The notes beneath the pieces were generated by a model. The model was not told the DNA's origin and ran no database searches. It worked only from the letters and a program-made list of their open reading frames with translations. Positions 55,899 to 63,708 of a DNA stretch of 64,000 bases are shown here, in pieces. The position numbers were made by a program, and so were the translations under genes. Each line of letters starts with the position of its first letter. The first letter of the stretch is position 1. The stretch comes from Alteromonas pelagimontana. GTDB lineage: Bacteria; Pseudomonadota; Gammaproteobacteria; Enterobacterales; Alteromonadaceae. Where the stretch lies: positions 2,852,001 through 2,916,000 of the forward strand of contig NZ_CP052766.1 of the NCBI RefSeq assembly GCF_002499975.2, given 5' to 3'.

Positions 55899-56115
55899 AC
55901 CAGGGCGATATATGCATTACAAAGGCAGCGAATATGATGTTATCGGTGTTGCTACACATTCCGAAGACGAAGGCCAGTTGGTGGTGTATCGGCCGTGTTA
56001 TGGCGAAAAGGCATTGTGGGTGCGTCCTCTTGCCATGTTTACGGAAAATGTCGAAGTGAATGGCAGATCGGTGGAGCGCTTTCGATACATAGGGAATGCT
56101 GATGTTGACAACTAA
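55891..56115 (+). CDS. DUF1653 domain protein
   Basis: A 74-residue protein matching DUF1653 over its whole length (GRYMHYKGSEYDVIGVATHSE, LVVYRPCYGEKALWVRPLAMF). The function of the family is unknown. I chose ATG 55891, preceded by AGGA, which overlaps the dinB stop by 8 nt, so it is probably co-translated and may share SOS control. Confidence 0.85.
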   Translation: MIKPGRYMHYKGSEYDVIGVATHSEDEGQLVVYRPCYGEKALWVRPLAMFTENVEVNGRSVERFRYIGNADVDN

Positions 56116-56229
56116 TTCCAATTCTTCCGACGTAGTAGGCGTTAAAATGAAAAGGTGCACTGTTTGTATTGGCTTGTGTCGTTGCTGGTTCCTCACGATG
56201 GTAGCGAGCGAAAAAGCCACATACCAGAT

Positions 56230-57360
56230 ATGATAATGCGACACCCAATTGCTTTGTTGTTCGTCGGATTCGGCATGTTGCTGTTTGCCGCGGGTTACGC
56301 AATAAATAACCATTTGGCCAGTTCGGGAGTAGGCGATATGACATCTTCAGCACATTTTAAAGACGGAAAGTTTTCCAATGATGAACCGGTAGCAGAAAAT
56401 AGTGTCTGGAAGATTTTGAGCATTATGAAGCGTTCTATCATGGATGAAAAAATTGACCCGATTCCTAAAACCGCGATACCGGTAAAATCTGTGACATCAA
56501 GCCAACTGGAGAATTTGCCTGATGAGGGTGTATTTACTGTCAAGCTGGGACATTCCTCTATTCTTTTGAAAGTTAACGGCGAGCTATGGTTACTGGATCC
56601 GGTTTTTTCAGAACGTGCTTCGCCGTTTTCTTTTACCGGCCCCAAACGGTTTCATGCTCCTCCAATCTCGCTTTCTGATTTACCCCACATAGACCGGGTA
56701 CTGATTTCTCACAATCATTACGACCATTTAGATAAACCCACCATGAAAGCACTAGCAAAAAAAGCAGGTGCTTATTTTGTGCCCTTAGGCGTTAAGAGCG
56801 ACCTGGTCAAATGGGGGATTGATCCGGAATCTATTCATGAATTTGATTGGTGGCAAGAAAAGACGTTGCCGGCGGGAATGGTGGCGTTTACACCGTCACG
56901 CCATTTTTCAGGGCGGGCCCTTACCGATGGTAACACCAGTCTGTGGGGAAGCTGGGTGCTAAAAACGGCGTACGAAAGTCTCTTTTTTAGTGGCGATTCG
57001 GGCTATTTTTCCGGGTTTAAGCAAATCGGCGAGCGCTTCGGCCCTTTTGATTTGACGATGATAGAAGCCGGCGCTTACGATAAGGACTGGCCGGAAATTC
57101 ATATGACGCCGGAACAGAGCGTGCAAGCGCACCTGGACTTGCAGGGCCGGACGATGATCCCAATCCACAACGGCACTTTTAATCTGGCCTTTCATCCTTG
57201 GTATGAGCCGCTGGAGCGAGTTCTGAACGCCGCAGACGCCAATGAAGTGGTATTGTCGACCCCAATGTTCGGTGAAGTCACCGGTCCTGATTATCCCGCT
57301 AATGTTAAACGCTGGTGGCGAGACGTGATGTCATCAACAGCGGGTAGCGATCAGAAGTAA
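56230..57360 (+). CDS. Metallo-beta-lactamase-fold hydrolase, NAPE-PLD/UlaG-like
   Basis: About 376 residues. One N-terminal membrane helix (RHPIALLFVGFGMLLFAAGYAI) tethers it. The metal-binding motif ISHNHYDHLD (about 160-168) is present, with further ligands in PSRHFSGR, FFSGDSGY and PIHNGTFNLAFHPW. The order resembles outer-membrane-associated phosphodiesterase-like proteins (NAPE-PLD family). The substrate is unknown. The start is uncertain: the frame is open back to GTG 56155, and neither that nor the ATG at 56230 or 56236 has a clear ribosome site. Confidence 0.82.
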   Translation: MIMRHPIALLFVGFGMLLFAAGYAINNHLASSGVGDMTSSAHFKDGKFSNDEPVAENSVWKILSIMKRSIMDEKIDPIPKTAIPVKSVTSSQLENLPDEGVFTVKLGHSSILLKVNGELWLLDPVFSERASPFSFTGPKRFHAPPISLSDLPHIDRVLISHNHYDHLDKPTMKALAKKAGAYFVPLGVKSDLVKWGIDPESIHEFDWWQEKTLPAGMVAFTPSRHFSGRALTDGNTSLWGSWVLKTAYESLFFSGDSGYFSGFKQIGERFGPFDLTMIEAGAYDKDWPEIHMTPEQSVQAHLDLQGRTMIPIHNGTFNLAFHPWYEPLERVLNAADANEVVLSTPMFGEVTGPDYPANVKRWWRDVMSSTAGSDQK

Positions 57361-57513
57361 GAGTAAGCTTTGTAGTAAACACTGCCTTATCCACTTTTCC
57401 TCTATCTCCCTTCGTGCGCGGCTTTTTCAGCTTTTGAGGTGCGCCAATTGCGTTTAATTTAGCCCCACTACACCTTCACGAAATTGGCTTGTCAAAAGTT
57501 GAAAAATTCTCGC

Positions 57514-57550
57514 GCTGAGTGAGCACACATCAAGGTGGATTAGTATAATC
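57514..57550 (+). repeat. Dispersed intergenic repeat, copy C
   Basis: gctgagtgagcacacatc followed by an aaggtggattagtataatc tail. The first 18 bases are the exact reverse complement of 60463-60480 in copy D. It lies between convergent genes. Confidence 0.6.
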
Positions 57551-57577
57551 ATCATTTCTCGTAAGCCAGCCCTCTTT

Positions 57578-59221
57578 TTATTTGGTTGGATACACCTGCT
57601 TCCCTGCGAGCCAGGTTTGTTCTACGCGGGTTTTCCAAAGGTCTTGCGGGGCAATGTCGAAAATATTCTGATCTACAACAACAAAATCTGCCCATTTACC
57701 CGGCGTAAGTCCACCTAACGTATCTTCCATGTGCGCGGCAAAAGCTGCATCCAGAGTAAAACCTCGAAAGGCTTGCTCTATGGTAAGCGCTTCTTCCGGA
57801 TGCCAGCCTTCTACAGGTTGATTATTTCTGTCTTGTCGAGTGACGGCAGCGTGCAAACCGTAAAAGGGGTTCGCCAGTTCCACAGGAAAATCTGATCCCA
57901 GTGGTAATGCCACTCCCGATTTAATAAACGTATTCCACGCGTAGGCGCCTTTCATTCTGGATTTACCCAACCGGTCTTCTGCCATATTTTTATCGCTAGT
58001 AGCGTGGGTTGGCTGCATAGAAGGCAAAACTTTCAATGCTGCAAAACGAGATAAATCTTGTGGGGCAATAACCTGTGCGTGTTCAATACGGTTGCGCAAA
58101 TCCTGTCCGCCAACCTGTTTAAAGGATTTTTCAAACTGATTTAGAGCAAGCTGGTTGGCGCGATCGCCAATAGCATGAAAATTTAACTGGAATCCGGCAC
58201 TCAAAACCCCATTAAATAAGCCTTCAAAATCTTCAGGTTGGGTAAGCATAAGGCCATGTTGATCAGGAGCATCTGCATAGGGCGCAAGCAGTGCAGCGCC
58301 TCGACTACCAAGCGCACCATCTCCGTACGCTTTAACACTGCGGATATTTAAGAAGTCATCCGCACTTCGGATTTTACCGTTATCCAGCATCTGGGGAAGC
58401 GTGGGGTCAGTAGCACTTAACATGGCATAGATGCGAACAGGCAATGTGTGCTCAAGAGCGCGGGCCATATAGAAATCATAAACATTGTGGCTGATACCGG
58501 CGTCATGCATGGCGGTAATACCGAGAGACAACAGTTGCGCGCCAGCGGCTTCAAGTTGTGCGGCATAAAGGCTGGCGCTTGGGGGCGGCATTTCTCTTTC
58601 CACCAATGCCATTGCGCCGTCTATTAATACCCCGGTCGGGTTACCTTGCCCGTCTCGAATGATTTTACCGTCCACCGGATCTTTTGTCTTTTTAGTAATG
58701 CCGGCAATAGCAAGAGCTTTGGAATTTGCCCATCCTGCGTGCCCATCCACCCTCGATAGCCAGACCGGACGGTTAGAGACTTCGGCATCAAGGGTTGATG
58801 CCAGCGGAAAAGCACGATCAGGCCAGAGCTCCTGATTCCAGCCACCTCCAGTGATCCAGCTCTGATTTGGGTTCGCAAATGCATACTCAGCCACGGCCTT
58901 TGCTGCTGCTTGTGAGGACGGACTTTCGCGCACATCAACTTCCAGTAGATTGGCACCTAAACCCAACAAATGACCGTGAGCATCAATCAGGCCTGGAAGG
59001 AGCGTTTTTCCTTCCATATCAATACGAGTTAAATTGTCATGAGGTAATTGTGCCGGATCCAACGCACTAACCTTACCATCTTCTACCAGCAGACGAGAAA
59101 ACTGTAATAGCTTGCCGTTTTCATCAAGAGTATAGCCGTTAGCATTAACAACCAATATTCGCGTATCAGCCATAACTGACAGCGAGAACAACACAAGCAG
59201 GCACTTTATAAAACATCTCAT
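57578..59221 (-). CDS. Secreted amidohydrolase, YtcJ-like
   Basis: A 547-residue metal-dependent hydrolase of the amidohydrolase_3 (YtcJ/ExeE-like) group. A signal peptide (MRCFIKCLLVLFSLSVMA) is followed by the small beta domain, then LLPGLIDAHGHLLGLG with the His-x-His metal pair. HAIGDRANQL and IEHAQVIAPQD contain later ligands, and GSDFPVE the conserved Asp. I chose ATG 59221 because AGGAG lies 8 nt upstream and this fits the signal peptide; an in-frame upstream start would overlap the neighbouring gene. It is 10 bp behind the dehydratase gene. Substrate unknown. Confidence 0.87.
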   Translation of the reverse strand: MRCFIKCLLVLFSLSVMADTRILVVNANGYTLDENGKLLQFSRLLVEDGKVSALDPAQLPHDNLTRIDMEGKTLLPGLIDAHGHLLGLGANLLEVDVRESPSSQAAAKAVAEYAFANPNQSWITGGGWNQELWPDRAFPLASTLDAEVSNRPVWLSRVDGHAGWANSKALAIAGITKKTKDPVDGKIIRDGQGNPTGVLIDGAMALVEREMPPPSASLYAAQLEAAGAQLLSLGITAMHDAGISHNVYDFYMARALEHTLPVRIYAMLSATDPTLPQMLDNGKIRSADDFLNIRSVKAYGDGALGSRGAALLAPYADAPDQHGLMLTQPEDFEGLFNGVLSAGFQLNFHAIGDRANQLALNQFEKSFKQVGGQDLRNRIEHAQVIAPQDLSRFAALKVLPSMQPTHATSDKNMAEDRLGKSRMKGAYAWNTFIKSGVALPLGSDFPVELANPFYGLHAAVTRQDRNNQPVEGWHPEEALTIEQAFRGFTLDAAFAAHMEDTLGGLTPGKWADFVVVDQNIFDIAPQDLWKTRVEQTWLAGKQVYPTK

Positions 59222-59231
59222 AATGGCACTC

Positions 59232-60236
59232 CTATCGCGCAAGTTTTGGCGGCTGAAGCAGGTAGTCGGTTTGCCAGATTTTAGACATACTGGCCTGACT
59301 AATATTACCACCAGACAAAATGACCATAGCCGTTTGACCCGGTGTTGAATCCAGCGCCCATGCTGCAACGGCAGCCATGGACATAGCGCTGGTAGGCTCA
59401 ACGTGCAATTTTAGCAAATGTTGCAGCCACTGCGTCCAGTAAGCAATTTGCGTTTCGTCTACTTCATAAAAGTCATCCAGTTGCTGGAGCAGCGGGAACG
59501 TCAGTTCTCCCACTGCCGGTGTTGCTGCGCCGTCTGCCAGCGTATCCGGGATGCCGTGCAAGCGCTCAATTGAGCCGCTTTGCAGTGAGCGAGCGGCATC
59601 GTTGGCATTTAACGGCTCTGCACCAATAACCTTTGCGTTGGGCTGCAGTTCACGGGTCGCCAGTAGTGTTCCGCTAAGTAAGCCGCCTCCGCCGCAGGGC
59701 GCAAATACTGCATCTACCTGACCTGCATCCTGTAACCCTTCCAATGCTGCAGTGCCTTGACCAGCAATGATATCAGGATGATTAAATGGCGGTATCCAAA
59801 CTGTCTCTGCCGCCTGTGCAGCGGTCTTAACAGCTTCATCCGCTTCGGTCCGTGTGGGGAATAAAGAGAGCTCAGCCCCGTAGCCGCGGGTGGCGGCTGC
59901 TTTAACTGCAGAAATGTTTTCGGTGGAATAAATAGTAGTGGGAATATTGTAAAGGCTGGCTGCGTAGGCGACGGCTTGAGCGTGGTTGCCCGAACTGTTT
60001 GCTACAATTTTTTTGGGCAGGGCATCATTTTCTTCCAGGTGACACAAATAGTTTGTGGCGCCGCGAATTTTAAACGCACCGGTAGTCTGCATGCATTCGG
60101 CTTTAAAGAGAATTCGCTGCCCCAGCCATGCGTTTAATAACGCAGATTCCAGCAGTGGTGTTCGCTGTACTTTACCAATTAATCGCAGTGAAGCAGCGTG
60201 AACATTATCATAAGTAACTGAGGTGGCTGTGCTCAC
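59232..60236 (-). CDS. PLP-dependent threonine/serine dehydratase-like enzyme
   Basis: A 334-residue fold-type II PLP enzyme. The Schiff-base Lys is in GAFKIRGATNYL, with SSGNHAQAVA for the carboxylate and CGGGGLLSG for the phosphate. The C-terminal ACT regulatory domain of biosynthetic threonine deaminase is lacking, so it is nearer to catabolic dehydratases or serine racemase. It is first in a two-gene operon with the amidohydrolase, suggesting breakdown of an N-acyl or cyclic amino-acid derivative. The operon role is inference. Confidence 0.88.
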   Translation of the reverse strand: MSTATSVTYDNVHAASLRLIGKVQRTPLLESALLNAWLGQRILFKAECMQTTGAFKIRGATNYLCHLEENDALPKKIVANSSGNHAQAVAYAASLYNIPTTIYSTENISAVKAAATRGYGAELSLFPTRTEADEAVKTAAQAAETVWIPPFNHPDIIAGQGTAALEGLQDAGQVDAVFAPCGGGGLLSGTLLATRELQPNAKVIGAEPLNANDAARSLQSGSIERLHGIPDTLADGAATPAVGELTFPLLQQLDDFYEVDETQIAYWTQWLQHLLKLHVEPTSAMSMAAVAAWALDSTPGQTAMVILSGGNISQASMSKIWQTDYLLQPPKLAR

Positions 60237-60440
60237 AAATATTCCTTAATAAGTTTATTTTTCTCAAACTTACAGTACCACTCATTGGCAGGATCAGCGA
60301 GTTTCTGTGTTAGGAAGTGAGTCTTCTAAAAATGGGAGTAAAGAATAGTGCTAACGTTCACTTCAAACTCGTCGACAGACTTAAATTGCATCGGGTGTTG
60401 AAACCAGACGAGCAGTAATAGAGTATTAACAACTAATTTT

Positions 60441-60510
60441 GTGAATAATCCTAACCCGCAATGATGTGTGCTCACTCAGCTGATCACACATCATCGGGAA
60501 TTAATATAAA
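60441..60510. repeat. Dispersed intergenic repeat, copy D: inverted pair
   Basis: Two copies head to head. gatgtgtgctca (60463-60474) and tgatcacacatc (60481-60492) form 12-bp arms with one mismatch and a 6-nt loop; more distant tails also resemble each other (taatcctaacccg versus cgggaattaatat). It lies directly before the PH-domain gene and would form a large hairpin in its leader. Confidence 0.6.
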
Positions 60511-60523
60511 AAGAGAGGGTGTG

Positions 60524-60898
60524 ATGGGTTTACTTAATGCGTTAATGGGTCATGCCAGCGAAGCGAATGCGGAAGAAATATCTGCAGAGTTGTCGCCTAT
60601 TCTCGGCGAGCAGGAAAATGTAATCGCGGCCTACAAGCTGGTTCGCGATTTAATTGTGTTTACCACCGGCAGAATAATGCTTATTGATAAACAAGGCATG
60701 ACGGGCAGAAAAGTAAATTATCATTCGGTTCCTTATCGCGCTATCACGCAGTTTACAGTAGAAACTGCAGGACGCTTCGATATGGATTCCGAGTTAAAAA
60801 TCTGGGTCTCAGGTCAGGATGCCCCCATTGAAATCGAGCTAAGTAAGAACGCGGCGCAAGGTGTGCAAAAGACACTGGCAAACCAGATTTTTAAGTAG
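60524..60898 (+). CDS. PH-domain (PF08000-type) protein
   Basis: A 124-residue cytoplasmic protein of the bacterial pleckstrin-homology-like family (bPH_1). The core VIAAYKLVRDLIVFTTGRIMLIDKQGMTGRKVNYHSVPYR is the usual strand pattern, followed by the C-terminal helix. Function unknown for the family. I chose ATG 60524 because GAGAGGGTGTG precedes it; the longer frame from 60461 reads through the repeat element. Confidence 0.85.
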   Translation: MGLLNALMGHASEANAEEISAELSPILGEQENVIAAYKLVRDLIVFTTGRIMLIDKQGMTGRKVNYHSVPYRAITQFTVETAGRFDMDSELKIWVSGQDAPIEIELSKNAAQGVQKTLANQIFK

Positions 60899-60939
60899 AA
60901 GCACCCAGCGTGAAGGCTGGCTCCTTTCTGAGTTGAAAG

Positions 60940-60979
60940 CACAGAGAATACAGGCGGGCCACCTCTTGTATTTTCTGTG
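60940..60979. terminator. Bidirectional hairpin between convergent genes
   Basis: CACAGAGAATACA (60940-60952) pairs with TGTATTTTCTGTG (60967-60979), with one mismatch, between the PH-domain gene and the esterase gene. Confidence 0.55.
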
Positions 60980-61049
60980 ACGAATATTAACCGGCTCCTA
61001 CAATTTATCCCTAGCGCAGTTGTGGCATCGCGCCGATAACGCGTTTGTG

Positions 61050-61979
61050 TTATTCAGGTAAGTTTTCCATCCAGTCAAATAACCTATCTGGCCAACTGCT
61101 TAGATACCCTTGCCCTATGCCCAATCCGAAGCCGTGGCCACCTTTAGGATAAATGTGCATTTCAACTGGCACCTGCTTTTTCTGCAAAGCGCTATACATC
61201 ACTAAGCTGTGGTCGACAGATATTGCATCGTCATCGGATGCGTGCACTATAAAGGTAGGAGGAGTATTCGTGTTAACATGCTTTTCGTTGGAGTAAAAAT
61301 CTTTTAAAGCGTTATCAGGATGCTTTCCCAGTAATGCGTCGCGACTTCGGCTCTGCGAGCTCGTCATGTTATCCTGCATTGAGATAACCGGATAAATAAG
61401 TACCATAAAATCAGGACGGGTATCGTTATTAAAGTGTGTTCCTGCCGTAGATGCAAGGTGTCCGCCGGCAGAAAAGCCCATTATTCCTATCCGGTGTTTA
61501 TCAATGTTCCAGCTTTTAGCGTGTTCCCGGGTTAATGTGATGGCGCGCTGGGCATCAAGTAGAGGAGATTTGTGTAATTCAATACTGCTGGCGGCGGAGG
61601 GTAATCTGTATTTTAACACAATGCCTGCGATGCCTTTAGCATTCAGGGCTTTTGCCACATCCCGCCCTTCCCAGTCGTAGGCAAGGATGCCGTAGCCGCC
61701 ACCTGGGCAAATAATTACGGCCTGACCTGTCGCACTACGTTGCGAGGGCAAAAATACTTCCATTTCAGGATTTTGCACCTGCTCAACTTTGAGAATACCA
61801 TCGCTGATGACGTATTTTTCCGTTTCGGAAGACATCTTGTGGTTGGGGATTTCATCCTGCCAGAGCGATATCACCAGCCCTGATCCCAAACTATCTATAC
61901 GCTCTTGTGATGCAAATGCGGATAAAGTACAAACGATAGCCAAAAGTGAGGCAAACATTTTAAAACGAATTCTGATCAC
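61050..61979 (-). CDS. Secreted alpha/beta hydrolase (esterase-like)
   Basis: A 309-residue hydrolase with a signal peptide (FKMFASLLAIVCTLSAFASQ). The nucleophile is the Ser of GFSAGGHLAS, the acid is the first Asp of HASDDDAIS and the base is the His of KGGHGFGLG. The oxyanion motif is PGGGYGILAYDWEGRD. This is the pattern of BD-FAE/acetyl-xylan-esterase-like enzymes. I chose GTG 61979 because GAAGGA lies just upstream; an ATG at 62003 without a ribosome site is the alternative. It is near the OprO/P-type porin gene, on the same strand with a 230-bp gap. Confidence 0.87.
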   Translation of the reverse strand: MIRIRFKMFASLLAIVCTLSAFASQERIDSLGSGLVISLWQDEIPNHKMSSETEKYVISDGILKVEQVQNPEMEVFLPSQRSATGQAVIICPGGGYGILAYDWEGRDVAKALNAKGIAGIVLKYRLPSAASSIELHKSPLLDAQRAITLTREHAKSWNIDKHRIGIMGFSAGGHLASTAGTHFNNDTRPDFMVLIYPVISMQDNMTSSQSRSRDALLGKHPDNALKDFYSNEKHVNTNTPPTFIVHASDDDAISVDHSLVMYSALQKKQVPVEMHIYPKGGHGFGLGIGQGYLSSWPDRLFDWMENLPE

Positions 61980-62236
61980 AGTTTTTCCTTCTCCGCGAGG
62001 CATTGTTTATCGAAAGCGTAAGTGAGTTCTTACTAACTTAGTCTTCTTGCTAGCTGGTAAGTAAGTCACATGCCGCTTAAGCGACTCAAAAGCAAGTGAT
62101 ACGGGTACAGTTTCACTGAACAGTAGGACAATGTCTTGAATGAGAAACGGGAAGTGCTGCAAGCTTGATCCAAATCGCATATCTATAGACGCTGGTATCT
62201 TCCCAGATCGTGGAAAATATTGGAAACTTTAAAGCG

Positions 62237-63457
62237 TTAAAAGGACACATCCCATTGCAGACGGTAACGCCATTGATCTTCAACGTAGCTGGCCAGTTGT
62301 TCAATATCAAAACGGGTAATATCTGCCGTCAGCTTATTGCTATGGCCATCAAAAAACCAGTTAAAGGCAATAGACTTTTCCAGATGCTTTTCATCACCGT
62401 TGTCGATGTTGGGATCGAAGCTCGCGTAACGAAACGCTGCTTCTAAAGGCTTCGGCCACCAATTAAAAGATTCATGCAAAAAGTAACCTGCCTGCACGTA
62501 ATAACCAGACATTGTAGTTTCCAAATTACTATTTAGTGTATCTGTCACTGTTTTGCGGTGATATTCAGATTGCCAGCTCAATCCTTTATACATCAACGCG
62601 GTTTCAATAACGTACTGCTTAATTTTAAAGCGGCCATCTTCGCCAACCTCAAAACCTTCCAGCGCTCCGCCGCCAGAAGAGGAAAAACGGGTGTAGCGAC
62701 TACGATTGGTAGAGCCGGCGACAGCAATAATTGCTGCGGGAACATCGTGGCGTTTAATATCGCTGGCGTCGAATTCCAATCCTCCACCCAACACATTCCA
62801 CTGGAAGCGGCCGTAGTAGAGAAATTTGTCATCGTCATTAGAACTGGCTCCGCGACCTGTACCGGTTGTTATGCCTGTCCAGTAGTTGAAGTCCAGCAGA
62901 CCATCTCCGCCAAGGTGACCGTAGACCGCGCCGCCCTGTTGTCTGTCCAGAGTAAATACACGATTGAGGATTGAGCGGTCCAGCATCTGTTGGCCGCCGC
63001 TACTAATGCTTCGCTCTCTGGAATATTCCAGTTTCCACTGGCCCGCCTTGAATTTAAGCCAGTCGTATTTCTCTATCATTATGCGATAGTCCAGCAGGTA
63101 GCCCCTTCTGAGGTCATATTCCCAAAAATATTTTAACCATGGCTGATAGGCGTGGCCGCCAACTTTTAATCTGGCCCGATTGATATTCAGTGTGTCAGCA
63201 TCTTCGGTGTAGTAATCCTCCAAAGCGGTGGGAGCCTCGTCAGAGGGAGTGGCATAACGAAACTGGAAACGGCTCTGAATCTGTAGCAAAAAGCGATTAT
63301 CAGTAGTACGGAATTCGAAACCTTTATCGCCATAGGATGACGTCACCGGGATAGAGTCTTGAGCATTTACCAAAGCTGCCGTTGACATTAAGGAACAAAA
63401 TATGAGCGATGAGACGACGATAGAGGCATTAAAAGACAATGGGGGTTCCTCGAACAT
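62237..63457 (-). CDS. OprO/OprP-type (phosphate-selective) porin
   Basis: About 406 residues. An N-terminal hydrophobic signal segment cut near VNAQ is followed by the family start (FEFRTTDNRFLLQIQSRFQFRYA), then many amphipathic strands and a C-terminal LQWDVSF ending in Phe. Porins of this family pass phosphate, polyphosphate or other anions, and selectivity cannot be read here. Its start is uncertain: a TTG at 63439 has the better ribosome site (GAGGAA), but the ATG at 63457 is the first codon. Pho-like repeats lie 42 bp upstream. Confidence 0.85.
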   Translation of the reverse strand: MFEEPPLSFNASIVVSSLIFCSLMSTAALVNAQDSIPVTSSYGDKGFEFRTTDNRFLLQIQSRFQFRYATPSDEAPTALEDYYTEDADTLNINRARLKVGGHAYQPWLKYFWEYDLRRGYLLDYRIMIEKYDWLKFKAGQWKLEYSRERSISSGGQQMLDRSILNRVFTLDRQQGGAVYGHLGGDGLLDFNYWTGITTGTGRGASSNDDDKFLYYGRFQWNVLGGGLEFDASDIKRHDVPAAIIAVAGSTNRSRYTRFSSSGGGALEGFEVGEDGRFKIKQYVIETALMYKGLSWQSEYHRKTVTDTLNSNLETTMSGYYVQAGYFLHESFNWWPKPLEAAFRYASFDPNIDNGDEKHLEKSIAFNWFFDGHSNKLTADITRFDIEQLASYVEDQWRYRLQWDVSF

Positions 63458-63498
63458 TCGACATAACCATAGTTATGTGAAAAATTGTTTATTTATAG

Positions 63499-63531
63499 TG
63501 TCATAAAAGTGTCGCAAAAGTGTAGCATTTA
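63499..63531 (+). promoter_or_regulatory. Candidate PhoB box near the OprO/P-type porin gene
   Basis: Three 11-bp steps in register: TGTCATAAAAG (63499-63509), TGTCGCAAAAG (63510-63520), TGTAGCATTTA (63521-63531). The first is identical to the first repeat of the site at 35876. The repeat points away from the porin gene, so its effect there is uncertain. Confidence 0.5.
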
Positions 63532-63659
63532 TCGAAATAACAAACTAATCCATGTAGAGAATTTTGTTTTGAAATCTGTATAACAACATGAATAGCCTGC
63601 TGGAAATGCAACGGTACAGGTACTACCTTTACGTTTAAAACTGAAAATGGTTTTATGAA

Positions 63660-63690
63660 AAGAAAAAAGGACCAGCAATGCAGGTCCTTT
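63660..63690 (-). terminator. Rho-independent terminator of the peptidase gene
   Basis: On the minus strand, AAAGGACC (63690-63683) pairs with GGTCCTTT (63673-63666) and is followed by a run of T, just after the S9 peptidase stop. Confidence 0.9.
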
Positions 63691-63708
63691 AGGCAGAAAA
63701 AACAACGG

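Noticed and set aside
56147..56233. 28-codon frame before the metallo-beta-lactamase-fold gene
   Set aside because: No convincing ribosome site, Cys-rich composition without a pattern, and it overlaps the possible longer start of the hydrolase.
60463..60492. CRP-like site in the inverted repeat before the PH-domain gene
   Set aside because: The two TGTG/CACA halves are too far apart for a CRP site, and the same sequence recurs as a dispersed repeat in unrelated contexts.
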